From Lysobacterales bacterium (GTDB lineage: Bacteria > Pseudomonadota > Gammaproteobacteria > Xanthomonadales > Marinicellaceae): a DNA stretch of 28,742 bases. Location of the stretch: contig JALSIL010000062.1 of the NCBI GenBank assembly GCA_026990095.1, positions 1 to 28,742 of the forward strand, written 5' to 3'. Each line of letters opens with the position of its first letter. Within the stretch, counting starts at the first letter, position 1. The notes beneath the pieces are model-generated. The model was not told where the DNA came from. It saw nothing but the letters and a program-made list of their open reading frames with translations, and ran no database searches. Below, in pieces: positions 8,443 through 16,410 of the stretch. The translations under genes were made by a program, and so were the position numbers.

Positions 8443-10263
8443 TTACTCCTTAACATCGACATAACGTGCAAAAAAACCACCCAGTATTTCTCTGTCGGGG
8501 TACATGATGACATCGTGGTGCCAGAGGTATATTTTATTTCGAGACAAACCCGAAATCACCACGCAATCATCAATCACCATTTGATTAAGTTCTTGATATA
8601 AAACGGTGCGTTCAGGTGATGGTTGCATGATTTTGGCTTTATCAAAGAGGGCATCAAACTGAGGGTTTTGGTAATTAAAATTATTTGATCCAGGCGATTT
8701 GTTGGGTCCATAAAATAATTGCAGTGTGTTTTCTGCATCGGGGTAGTCTAGACCCCATGCTAACGAAAAGAAAGGTGTTTTACCACTTTTTAAGGCTTTA
8801 TTAAAAGCACCAAAACTGGGATAAGGGTTGTATTTTATTTTATTAACGGGGTAACCAATTTTCTTTAAAAACCCTCTGAATTGTTCGTAAAACAAGCGAT
8901 TAGTAACATTGCCAGAGGTGTGGTATTTTAATTCAGGTAAATTATCGGCATTCCAATTGGCTTCTTTAAGGAGTTTTTTTGCCCCTTCTATATCAAGGGT
9001 AATGGCATCTTTGGACATAGTGGGGTCAAATTCCATAACTGCAGGTGTAATGACGCCAGGAAAGATTGTACCAAGTCCAAAATAAAAGGCTCGATTTCGT
9101 TGATCCCAATTAAAACCTTTGCGAATAGCACAGCGTAAAGCCTTGTTTCTGGCATCGTGTTCGGGATCTCCATTGTTACCAAATATTGGATTCATCATGT
9201 CAAAGCCTGAATACACAAAACCCGCTTCAACCATATACATGTTGTGGTAATTGTCCGTGATTTGTGGATACAGTTTTAACGGTTTCTTAGTCATGATAAC
9301 AGAGTTGGACTGTTCTTTTGGAACAGTGGTGAATTGAATTTCATTGCCCTTGGTAAATGAATTCCAACGCGAAGAGGACTCCTTAACAAAATGCACCTCC
9401 ATAACATCAATAAAAGGCGGGGATTTTCCTTTTAGTTCTTTAATACCAGTAAATCCATGTATGGACTCTTCATAGCCTTCAAACGCTAAGTCCAGTGGTT
9501 CTTGCCTAAAGTCTGGGTTGGCAAAATAAATGGCTTTTTCCTGATTGAAAGATTGTAAAATAAAGGGGCCTGAACCGACAGGATTAGAGCCAAATTCGTC
9601 GCCATAAAATTCAACCGCTTCGTGTGGCACTAAAGCAGTGAATCCCATGGCAAGGGTATAAATTAATTGAGGATAGGGTTCAATTAGCTTAATTTGAATG
9701 GTGTAGTCATCAAGGGCTTGCAAGCCTTGAATTGTCTGAGAATAATCTGAGCCTTGTTTTTTCCAATCATCTAAACCGACAATCCGCCCCGAAAACAACC
9801 AAGCTCCTTGAGATTTAAATTTTTTGTCAAAATGACGCTTAAGGGAATAAACAAAATCACTGGCGAGCACTTCCCGACCTTTACCGCCTTCAAAGGCTTT
9901 ATTGTCGTGAAATTTAACCCCTTTTTTAATTGTAATAGTATAAGTTAAGCCATCATCACTGACTTGTGGCATCGCCGTGGCGAGATTAGTTTTTAATTCA
10001 TAAGGACGTTTTAAATATTTGTATGAATAGAGCGTGTCAAACTCATTTAGCACTAAAAAATTAGTGTAAACCGTTGCGGCTCGAACGGGGTCGGCTGTGG
10101 TTGGTGTGCCATCCATTGAGTGGTAATAAACCTTTTTGCCAGGGTAGCGGTTATTTTCTTTTTTTGCTGGTTTTTCGGTTGTATCAGTCGATTCAGAATT
10201 GTTACATGCGACTAACGTCAGGCATAAAACAAGTGCAATAATCGGTTTTATAATAATTTTCAT
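8443..10263 (-). CDS. oppA: Peptide-binding lipoprotein of ABC transporter, OppA family (SBP_bac_5)
   Basis: The 606-residue protein starts with a lipoprotein signal ending LTLVAC (Cys20), followed by NNSESTDTTEKPAKKEN, a flexible linker. The mature protein is a family 5 solute-binding protein. Characteristic segments are the TADPVRAATVYTNFLVLNEF opening, AMPQVSDDGLTYTITIKKGVKFHDN, SDFVYSLKRHFDK, NPVGSGPFIL and LAWGLDYPDAENTLQLFYG. It is longer than E. coli OppA (543), with insertions around residues 240-275 (ESIHGFTGIKELKGKSPPF). It captures peptides in the periplasm and delivers them to OppBC. It is the first gene of the operon and has its own promoter upstream. The exact ligand is not predictable. 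Confidence 0.92.
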   Translation of the reverse strand: MKIIIKPIIALVLCLTLVACNNSESTDTTEKPAKKENNRYPGKKVYYHSMDGTPTTADPVRAATVYTNFLVLNEFDTLYSYKYLKRPYELKTNLATAMPQVSDDGLTYTITIKKGVKFHDNKAFEGGKGREVLASDFVYSLKRHFDKKFKSQGAWLFSGRIVGLDDWKKQGSDYSQTIQGLQALDDYTIQIKLIEPYPQLIYTLAMGFTALVPHEAVEFYGDEFGSNPVGSGPFILQSFNQEKAIYFANPDFRQEPLDLAFEGYEESIHGFTGIKELKGKSPPFIDVMEVHFVKESSSRWNSFTKGNEIQFTTVPKEQSNSVIMTKKPLKLYPQITDNYHNMYMVEAGFVYSGFDMMNPIFGNNGDPEHDARNKALRCAIRKGFNWDQRNRAFYFGLGTIFPGVITPAVMEFDPTMSKDAITLDIEGAKKLLKEANWNADNLPELKYHTSGNVTNRLFYEQFRGFLKKIGYPVNKIKYNPYPSFGAFNKALKSGKTPFFSLAWGLDYPDAENTLQLFYGPNKSPGSNNFNYQNPQFDALFDKAKIMQPSPERTVLYQELNQMVIDDCVVISGLSRNKIYLWHHDVIMYPDREILGGFFARYVDVKE

Positions 10264-10301
10264 AGCCTTTTATATCCAGTGAGCCATTTTAAGGAAAAAA
10301 T

Positions 10302-10307
10302 ATTATA
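10302..10307 (-). promoter_or_regulatory. Probable -10 element of the oppABC operon
   Basis: On the minus strand a perfect TATAAT (10307-10302) lies about 39 bases upstream of the oppA ATG. No good -35 is seen at 16-18 bases; the region reads TTAGAC/TCTGAG. The hexamer is flanked by an 8/9 inverted repeat, GAGCCATTT at 10281-10289 and AAATGACTC at 10313-10321, whose centre falls near 10301. This could be an operator, given the poor -35. Confidence 0.5.
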
Positions 10308-10347
10308 CCGTGAAATGACTCAGAAGTCTAAATGCGAATAAAGATGC

Positions 10348-11466
10348 CTAAAAAAAGCTATCAGAACTGCTTTGAATTCCTGATGTTTCACTTATGTCAT
10401 CATCACTGCCTTCATTTAAACTGATTTTTACTTTCAAACCTTGAGCGGAATCAGCATTTTGTAAAGCCTCTTCTAAAGTAATAACGTCTTTCTTGTACAG
10501 TTCGTATAAATCGGTGTCAAATGTGCGCATACCATCATCTAGTGAGGCTTCCATGGCTTCTTTGAGCTTATTGACTTCACCACGGCGAATCATTTCACGA
10601 ATCATCGGTGTATTGATCAAAATTTCGCAAGAAGGCAGGCGTTTGCCTGCTTTGTTTTTAACTAAACGCTGTGAAATAATAGCTTTGATATTTAATGCCA
10701 AGTTTAACAAGACGTTTTTATGCGTATCACTTGGGAAAAAATTGAGTACCCGCTCAATGGCTTGATCTGAATTGTTTGCGTGAATGGTTGCAAGGCACAA
10801 ATGCCCTGTTTCAGCAAAAGAAATGGCGGCTTCCATGGTGTCCTTGTCCCTGATTTCACCAATCAGAATAACATCTGGTGCTTCACGTAAAGCACTTTTA
10901 AGTGCATTGTGATAACTGTGGGTATCCGAGCCCACTTCGCGTTGATTAACAATGGACTTTTTGTGCCGATGCATAAATTCAATTGGATCTTCAATGGTTA
11001 AGATATGCCCCGTCATTTGTTCATTGCGGTGATTAATCATGGATGCCATAGTGGTAGATTTACCTGAACCTGTGGCTCCGGCTACAAGAATGAGTCCACG
11101 TTTTTCTAAAATGAGTTCATTTAACAGTTCAGGCATTTTCAAATCTTTTGCCGATGGTATTTCGGTTTTAATGGTTCGAATAACCATGCCGATTTCATTG
11201 CGTTGTTTAAACACATTAACACGGAAACGTCCAACTCCAGCAAGAGATATTGCTAGATTTAATTCGTATTCTTTTTCAAATTGAGGAACTTGCCCTTCAT
11301 CCATAATGGAATAAGCAATTTTTTTGACTAAACCATTTGGAAGAGGAGTACTTCCAAGCGGTTGTAAGACTCCTTCAACCTTAATGTTGATTGGAGCACC
11401 TGTGCTGAGAAACATGTCAGATCCATTTTTCTCTTTCATTATTTTAAGGAAATGGGTTAAATCCAT
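10348..11466 (-). CDS. pilU: Type IV pilus retraction ATPase, PilU-like
   Basis: The 372-residue protein is a PilT/PilU-class hexameric secretion ATPase. Walker A GATGSGKST is at residues 130-138, the Asp box region has IEDPIEFMHRHK, the Walker B block has PDVILIGEIRD near 197-206, and the His box has ATIHANNSDQAIER. It is closer to PilU than PilT: it has the MFLSTGAPINIKVEG opening, the NEIGMVIRTI strand, GMRTFDTDLYELY, and an extended polar tail (SDDDISETSGIQSSSDSFF), which PilT lacks. PilU aids PilT in retracting type IV pili for twitching and DNA uptake. No pilT lies beside it. It follows a TerB-like gene by 14 bases and probably shares its promoter. Confidence 0.9.
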   Translation of the reverse strand: MDLTHFLKIMKEKNGSDMFLSTGAPINIKVEGVLQPLGSTPLPNGLVKKIAYSIMDEGQVPQFEKEYELNLAISLAGVGRFRVNVFKQRNEIGMVIRTIKTEIPSAKDLKMPELLNELILEKRGLILVAGATGSGKSTTMASMINHRNEQMTGHILTIEDPIEFMHRHKKSIVNQREVGSDTHSYHNALKSALREAPDVILIGEIRDKDTMEAAISFAETGHLCLATIHANNSDQAIERVLNFFPSDTHKNVLLNLALNIKAIISQRLVKNKAGKRLPSCEILINTPMIREMIRRGEVNKLKEAMEASLDDGMRTFDTDLYELYKKDVITLEEALQNADSAQGLKVKISLNEGSDDDISETSGIQSSSDSFF

Positions 11467-11480
11467 AATATTACCTGTTA

Positions 11481-11930
11481 TTAGTTATTGTCAATATAAA
11501 TCTGGTTAAGTTGGGCTTGCGAGAAACCGAGTAACTCTCCCACTTTATTTAATAAGTTAAACTCTAATTTATGCAGTTCATTATCAATGTTGGCTAAAAC
11601 CCATAAATTTTTCATAAAAGTCTTCTTTTTAGCCCCCGTTAAAAAATTATTTATTACAGAGGTATGAGACTGTAGTGAGAGTGTAAAATCACTATTGACT
11701 TCAGCATTTTCAATCAGAGAATTAGCCTCTTCATCCGATAAATCCATACCGGCTGTAATAACATCGAGCATAATTTTCTTTTCTTTTTGCAGTTCGATAA
11801 AGTCTGCTCGAATCATTTCAATCATCAGGGTTGTCAGTGCTAAATGCAATTGTTCAGATTCTTGACTTGTTAATTCTTTTGAGATGTCCGATAATCTCAT
11901 CAATTTCTTTATTGAAGTTAAAACACTCAT
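11481..11930 (-). CDS. TerB-like (tellurite-resistance/DjlA-N-like) helical protein
   Basis: The 149-residue protein is predicted to be all-helical. The pattern matches the TerB/DjlA N-terminal fold: QLHLALTTLMIEMIRADFIELQKEKKIMLDVI, then LSDEEANSLIENAE, then FMKNLWVLANIDNELHKLEFNLLNKVGELLGFSQAQLNQI. The paired acidic positions in MIRADFIELQKEK and ANIDNELHKLE correspond to the metal-binding acidic residues of the fold. Function is not known from sequence; relatives occur as small stand-alone cytoplasmic proteins in proteobacteria. The gene sits 14 bases upstream of pilU on the same strand, so they are likely co-transcribed. No true tellurite cluster (terCDEZ) is present, so tellurite resistance should not be inferred. 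Confidence 0.72.
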   Translation of the reverse strand: MSVLTSIKKLMRLSDISKELTSQESEQLHLALTTLMIEMIRADFIELQKEKKIMLDVITAGMDLSDEEANSLIENAEVNSDFTLSLQSHTSVINNFLTGAKKKTFMKNLWVLANIDNELHKLEFNLLNKVGELLGFSQAQLNQIYIDNN

Positions 11931-11970
11931 AAAACAAGAATTTTATAAACACTGTTATTTAGTTGATAAC

Positions 11971-12000
11971 ATATTACACAATGAGAATAGGGTCTGTAAA
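11971..12000 (-). promoter_or_regulatory. Putative promoter for terB-like/pilU
   Basis: On the minus strand TTTACA (12000-11995, 5/6 to TTGACA) and TAATAT (11976-11971, 4/6) are 18 bases apart, with TG-rich sequence before the -10. The predicted start is about 34 bases upstream of the ATG at 11930. The element lies within the 76-base divergent region shared with the lytic transglycosylase gene, for which I found no convincing promoter. Confidence 0.42.
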
Positions 12001-12006
12001 GCGAAC

Positions 12007-13347
12007 ATGAAAAATATTTTATTAACGGTTATTTCTTTGTTGGGATTTATCTCGTGCCAAAGCATAAAAAAGCAACAAATTTCTCAAGTGAGTGAAAATG
12101 AAAACACGGTATTGACTAGCACTTTAAGCAACCAGCAATCAACCAAGAGCATGGAAATCATCGAGTCCATGACACAGTGTTACGCAGATATGGAATGTAA
12201 AAAAGAATTTGATAATCAAATGAGTTCATGGATGCAAGAAAGAGGTTTGTTACCAGTTGACCAAGAGGTTATTACCGATGAGCAAGTTAGCCCAACTCAA
12301 AATGATTTGGATTTTCCAGAAAAGCACAAAAGAAATAAAAAGATTCACCTCTCTAGCAACTACATGAAAAATGAATTGATTCGTGGTGCATTAAATGAGT
12401 GGTTGACTTGGAAAAGACCTCAGCTAATCAATACGTGGCAATATTACCAGTTCTTAAAAAAAGAGATGCTACCGTCTTTTAAAAAATACATTTTAGATGA
12501 AGCCTTAATACTTGCCATTATGGCACAAGAATCAGGCGGCAAAGTTCATTCTCGCTCACGTGCTGGAGCTGGAGGGTTATTTCAGTTAATGCCCGCCACG
12601 GCAAGACGCTTGGGATTATCTGGTAAAGATGGTGCCTATGACTTGCGCTTTAATCCGAAAAAATCCGCACAAGCTGCAGCTGCCTACATTAATGAACAGC
12701 TTAATTTATACGATGGTGATAAGGCGAAAGTATTGGCGGCTTATAACTCGGGTGAAAACCGCTTTAGAAGACTAAATAAGCAGCATAAAAACAAACCCCT
12801 TTGGGATAAAAACTTCTATTATGACTTGCCCCGTGAAACACGCCATTATGTGCCCGTTGTTTTAGCTGCCATGTTAATTTTTCAAGACCCAGAACGGTTT
12901 AATGTCAGCTTAGAAGAAATCAACACGGATATTATCACCGTAAATTTAGCCAAGCCCACTTCTTTAAGTGAGTTGGCTATTTGTTTGGGGCAAGAACAAC
13001 GCAGCGAAGGCTGGTTTAGAATATTGCGTAATTTAAACTCTGGAATTAAAGCGGATAATACAATAAAAGCCCATGTTGATTTACGTATTCCTCAGTCCTT
13101 AGAAGGCGTTTTTAACAGCAAGTGTCAAGACCGAGAGTTTATGAAACTCGCCCAATCATTGCACGATGCCGATTTTCGTGAGACACAAGGCTATTTCCGC
13201 TATAAAGTCAAATCAGGGGATGTTTTAGGTAAAATTGCCCGAAAATTTAGGTGCACAAGCCGTCAAGAAATTGCGCGCTTGAACCGATTAAAAGCACCTC
13301 GCTATCTGATTCGTGCGGGTAAATACTTAAAAATCCCTGAATGCTAA
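12007..13347 (+). CDS. Membrane-bound lytic murein transglycosylase (MltD-like) lipoprotein with LysM
   Basis: From ATG 12007 the protein is 446 residues; a longer frame from 11884 lacks a sensible N-terminus. Residues 1-17 form a lipoprotein signal (MKNILLTVISLLGFISC). A charged linker runs to about residue 150. The SLT domain then holds the catalytic Glu175 in IMAQESGGKVHS, RAGAGGLFQLMPATAR (the GLMQ-type motif read as GLFQ), and AAYNSGENRFRR. The C-terminal residues 399-446 form one LysM peptidoglycan-binding repeat (YKVKSGDVLGKIARKF...RAGKYLKIP). It would cleave MurNAc-GlcNAc bonds with 1,6-anhydro product formation at the outer membrane face of the sacculus. Its stop overlaps the next gene by seven bases (ATGCTAA), suggesting coupling. 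Confidence 0.88.
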   Translation: MKNILLTVISLLGFISCQSIKKQQISQVSENENTVLTSTLSNQQSTKSMEIIESMTQCYADMECKKEFDNQMSSWMQERGLLPVDQEVITDEQVSPTQNDLDFPEKHKRNKKIHLSSNYMKNELIRGALNEWLTWKRPQLINTWQYYQFLKKEMLPSFKKYILDEALILAIMAQESGGKVHSRSRAGAGGLFQLMPATARRLGLSGKDGAYDLRFNPKKSAQAAAAYINEQLNLYDGDKAKVLAAYNSGENRFRRLNKQHKNKPLWDKNFYYDLPRETRHYVPVVLAAMLIFQDPERFNVSLEEINTDIITVNLAKPTSLSELAICLGQEQRSEGWFRILRNLNSGIKADNTIKAHVDLRIPQSLEGVFNSKCQDREFMKLAQSLHDADFRETQGYFRYKVKSGDVLGKIARKFRCTSRQEIARLNRLKAPRYLIRAGKYLKIPEC

Positions 13348-15107
13348 AAGTGCCAGCATTTCTACGCATTATCTTTGTTTTAAGCCTGTTAATTTTACAG
13401 GTTTGGTTAGTCATTAACATGCAATTGTTTGGAGATGAAGCTTTTTATTGGTTAGAAGCGCAACATTTAAATTGGTCTTATGCAGAAGTACCCGGATGGA
13501 ATCCTTGGATGATTCGTCTTGGAACAGAAGTCTTTGGAAATCATTATTTCTCCCTGCGATTATTTTCTTATTTGAGCTTTATTGGCTCACTTTATGCTGC
13601 TTTTTTACTGGCAAGAGAGTTTGCCGTTAAAGCTCAAAAGACACTCATAATTTTATCTATTCCCTTGTTGGTCTTAATTGCAACCATGGCATTACCTGAT
13701 GTTTGGCTGTTGTTTTTTGTGCTTTGGCTGAGTTACTTCTTTGTTAAATCGATTAAATACAACAAAATTAAAGATTGGATTACCCTAGGTTTACTCTTGG
13801 CAATGAGCCTTAATGTGCATGTGAGAATGTGGATTTGGTTGTTTTTTGCAGGTATCGCTTTTGTTGCACTCTATTATAAAGAACCACGGGTGCTTAAGCC
13901 TGCTTTGATGCTTGCTTTGCCACTTGGGTTATTGGGGTTATTGCCGATACTGTATTTTAATGCCCGCCACGATTTCGCTCTTTTTGTTTTCCAGTTTGGT
14001 CGCAGACATCCATGGGAATTTCAACTGAGCAACCTCAATTTTGCCCTCTCGCAATTTATTGTCATTACACCCGTGGTGCTATTTGTTTGGTTCAAAGGCA
14101 TTACACAGATTAAGCAACAACCCAGAGTCATTAAGTGGGTATTGTTAACAGCTGGGTTACATGCCTTATTTTATTTTATAACCAGTTTATTTGCCGATGG
14201 GTTACGAACAACAGTTCATTGGTTGTTGATTTCTTATGTTCCCGTCTTGATTTTGGTTTCATTTTTATTGCCAAAACATGAAAGGTTGATTAATTTAGCG
14301 GTGGTAAGCGGAGGTGTTTTTTCATTGCTTCTGTTGTTGGTTTTGACCTTTAATAAAAAAGAAACCTCAACTATCCAAGCACGAATCTTAGATAATTCCA
14401 TTGGATGGAACAAACTGTCAATAGAAGTGGATAAAAACCTTAAAGTTTTAGGTGTAAATAATTTAGTTGCTGATTATTTTATGACTGCTGCTCAGTTGGC
14501 ATTTGAACTGAATACAACAGATGATATCAAAGTGTTGTCCCATGAAAAAAACGTTAAACACGGCAGGCAAAAACAACTTCAAATAATGGGCATGTTACTG
14601 GAAGAACCATCGAGCTTCAGACAAAAAGCCCTATTAGTGGTTGAAGACTCAACACTCAAGCTCAAGAATAAAGGCAAATATTATGCACAGCTGTGTCACT
14701 ATTTTCCACAAATGAATTTTCTTGAAACGGTTAATATTGAACAAAGTAACAAACAGTTTCACTTATTTAAAATTAATGATAAGGGAAAGTGCGATATTCC
14801 GCCACTATTTTATGTCAATTCACAAGTCAATGAGTCTGAAGTTAGGGTTTCGGGTTGGGTAATTTTAGATCGCATCGGCATACAATCGCTTTGGTTTGAA
14901 GGTCTTGAGAAAATAGAGATTACAAATTTCAGAAATAAAAATGAAGGCATAGAACAACAATTTCCAGAGATTTCTGATCCCAATTCACCCAACAATGGAT
15001 TTGAAATAAAACTCAACAGAAAAAACATTAAAAACAAACAGTTTAGACTTAAAGCAATTGGAAAGAACGGCAGGACTTATTTTTCACCCACTTATTACAT
15101 AAATTGA
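13341..15107 (+). CDS. Integral membrane glycosyltransferase, GT39/ArnT-PMT type
   Basis: The 588-residue protein has about nine to ten membrane spans up to residue about 340, followed by a soluble C-terminal part. The first periplasmic loop has the GT-C catalytic signature FGDEAFYW (Asp32-Glu33), followed by AQHLNWSYAEVPGWNPWMIRLGTEVFG. This resembles the 'DEayYw.ws..l..gYfdhPP' pattern of ArnT/Dol-P-Man-type enzymes that use polyprenyl-phosphate sugars. The later loop FQFGRRHPWEFQ also occurs in these proteins. The C-terminal 240 residues end in a beta-rich region (VNESEVRVSGWVILDRIGI...). The acceptor and sugar are not predictable; the overlap with the lytic transglycosylase gene suggests an envelope role. 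No rhomboid of arn genes surrounds it, so the lipid A aminoarabinose pathway is not supported. Confidence 0.82.
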   Translation: MLKVPAFLRIIFVLSLLILQVWLVINMQLFGDEAFYWLEAQHLNWSYAEVPGWNPWMIRLGTEVFGNHYFSLRLFSYLSFIGSLYAAFLLAREFAVKAQKTLIILSIPLLVLIATMALPDVWLLFFVLWLSYFFVKSIKYNKIKDWITLGLLLAMSLNVHVRMWIWLFFAGIAFVALYYKEPRVLKPALMLALPLGLLGLLPILYFNARHDFALFVFQFGRRHPWEFQLSNLNFALSQFIVITPVVLFVWFKGITQIKQQPRVIKWVLLTAGLHALFYFITSLFADGLRTTVHWLLISYVPVLILVSFLLPKHERLINLAVVSGGVFSLLLLLVLTFNKKETSTIQARILDNSIGWNKLSIEVDKNLKVLGVNNLVADYFMTAAQLAFELNTTDDIKVLSHEKNVKHGRQKQLQIMGMLLEEPSSFRQKALLVVEDSTLKLKNKGKYYAQLCHYFPQMNFLETVNIEQSNKQFHLFKINDKGKCDIPPLFYVNSQVNESEVRVSGWVILDRIGIQSLWFEGLEKIEITNFRNKNEGIEQQFPEISDPNSPNNGFEIKLNRKNIKNKQFRLKAIGKNGRTYFSPTYYIN

Positions 15108-15205
15108 AAGGAATAGGAAACTCAGCGGTCTAATCAACCATAAAAATGAACCAAAAAAGTCTAAATCGTGAGAACTTCTATACAGGGATAAAAAATATGC
15201 TAAGC

Positions 15206-15233
15206 TTGGGTATAAGGATTAGGGGATTATAAA
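15206..15233 (+). promoter_or_regulatory. Putative promoter for the diguanylate cyclase gene
   Basis: TTGGGT (15206-15211) and TATAAA (15228-15233) are 16 bases apart in the 141-base gap after the glycosyltransferase gene. The -35 is weak. If used, the 5' leader would be only about 10 bases and would just include the GAAGG Shine-Dalgarno sequence (15238-15242), so a start further upstream is also possible. The rest of the gap shows no hairpin or riboswitch that I recognise. Confidence 0.28.
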
Positions 15234-15248
15234 AACAGAAGGTAAAGA

Positions 15249-16289
15249 ATGCATAACGAAAAGATAAGTGACAAGCATAAAACTTTTATGCCGACAATTG
15301 TTTACAAATTCCGTATCTTGGGCATGGGCTTAGGAGGTATTCCGATTGCTGTTGTTTTGTCTGAAAATAATTCGCCTTACCCATATTGGCTGTGGTGGTT
15401 ATTTACTTGTTATTTTTGGCCTTATTTTGCATTTTTAAGAGCAAAAAAAAGCAAAACCCCATTTGTTTCGGAACGAAACAATCTAATTTTTGACTCATTT
15501 ATTGCTGGCACCTGGGCTTCTTTATTGCATTTTAACTTACTCCCTTCGGTACTATTATTAACCATCACAACCGCTGACAAAATTAGTAGTGGCATTAAAA
15601 TGTTATGGTTAAGATCACTTCCTTTTGCTCTTGCTGGTATTTTACTCCCAACAATCTTTACCCAATTCGCTTTTCAGCCCTACACCAGCACGGCTGTTAT
15701 TCTGGCTTGCTTACCTATAATGCTGTTACATACATTTTTCGTCAGTCTTGGTAGTTATAAACTTGTTAGAAAAGTTCAAAAACAAAATATTAAATTAAAA
15801 ACATTAAGTGAGGTTGATTTTTTAACACGCGTATACAATCGAAGGTCTTGGCAAGAAAAAGTAGAGCTCATGCTTGAAAATTGTAAAAACACAAACAAAA
15901 CCGCATCAATCATTCTTGTTGATATTGATAATTTCAAAAGTATTAATGATGAATTCGGCCACTCTATTGGCGATGAAGTTTTACAAAGTATTGCCTTGAG
16001 TATTAAAAAATCGATGCCAAAAGACGCTATTGTTGGTCGCTTTGGAGGCGATGAGTTTGCTGCAGTTATTCCTTACCAACTATCAAAATCAATCCAAATT
16101 TCCCAATCAATTCAAAGTAAAATAAAGCCCATCAACCACAAAAACACTCAAGTGGTTAACTACACAGTTAGTATTGGACTCGCAGAAATCGATAAAAACA
16201 ATTGCGATCTAAGAAGTTGGTTTGACGCTGCTGACCAGTGTCTTTATAAGGCAAAATCAAATGGAAGGAATCAAATTTATTATCAATAA
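15249..16289 (+). CDS. MASE2-GGDEF diguanylate cyclase
   Basis: The 346-residue protein has an N-terminal MASE2 membrane sensor region of about 180 residues: YKFRILGMGLGGIPIAVVL, then CYFWPYFAFLRAKKSKTP, then ERNNLIFDSFIAGTWASLL, as in E. coli DgcC/DgcT. A GGDEF domain follows from about residue 190. It contains DFLTRVYNRRSW, VDIDNFKSINDEFGHSIGDEVL with metal-binding Asp, and an intact FGGDEF at residues 266-270. It should make c-di-GMP from two GTP. The feedback I-site (RxxD just before GGDEF) is absent: the sequence there is KSMPKDAIVGRF. GAAGG six bases before the ATG is a good ribosome site. It stands alone; the neighbours do not reveal the target process, though c-di-GMP commonly controls pili and exopolymers. 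Confidence 0.92.
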   Translation: MHNEKISDKHKTFMPTIVYKFRILGMGLGGIPIAVVLSENNSPYPYWLWWLFTCYFWPYFAFLRAKKSKTPFVSERNNLIFDSFIAGTWASLLHFNLLPSVLLLTITTADKISSGIKMLWLRSLPFALAGILLPTIFTQFAFQPYTSTAVILACLPIMLLHTFFVSLGSYKLVRKVQKQNIKLKTLSEVDFLTRVYNRRSWQEKVELMLENCKNTNKTASIILVDIDNFKSINDEFGHSIGDEVLQSIALSIKKSMPKDAIVGRFGGDEFAAVIPYQLSKSIQISQSIQSKIKPINHKNTQVVNYTVSIGLAEIDKNNCDLRSWFDAADQCLYKAKSNGRNQIYYQ

Positions 16290-16321
16290 TACACTCAAAA
16301 AATAGAATGATATGTTTTTTA

Positions 16322-16343
16322 GAATATAGCGATAGATATATTC
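16322..16343. promoter_or_regulatory. Inverted repeat upstream of the peroxiredoxin promoter, possible activator site
   Basis: GAATATA (16322-16328) and TATATTC (16337-16343) form perfect 7-base arms around an 8-base spacer (GCGATAGA). The repeat ends three bases before the predicted -35. Its location matches where a LysR-type activator such as OxyR would bind, and it contains ATAG twice, but it does not fit the full OxyR consensus. Operator function is inference. Confidence 0.4.
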
Positions 16344-16346
16344 AAT

Positions 16347-16375
16347 TTTACAAAAGACCAAGTCCAAACAATAAT
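16347..16375 (+). promoter_or_regulatory. Predicted sigma-70 promoter for the peroxiredoxin-glutaredoxin gene
   Basis: TTTACA (16347-16352) and AATAAT (16370-16375) are each 5/6 to consensus with the optimal 17-base spacer. The predicted transcript starts near 16382, giving a leader of about 29 bases with AAGAG before the ATG at 16411. Confidence 0.58.
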
Positions 16376-16410
16376 AGAACCATAAATTAATCAAACTAAG
16401 AGAAAATACT

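Noticed and set aside
11481..11930. Tellurite resistance determinant
   Set aside because: A TerB-like fold alone does not indicate tellurite resistance; no terA, terC, terD or terZ genes are near.
11884..12006. Longer N-terminus for the lytic transglycosylase from 11884
   Set aside because: The extra residues overlap the divergent TerB-like gene and would bury the lipoprotein signal that begins at 12007.
13341..15107. ArnT lipid A aminoarabinose transferase
   Set aside because: The GT-C fold fits, but no other arn genes are present and the C-terminal part differs, so the specific name is not justified.
15108..15248. c-di-GMP riboswitch upstream of the diguanylate cyclase
   Set aside because: The conserved GEMM core sequences are not present in this 141-base gap.
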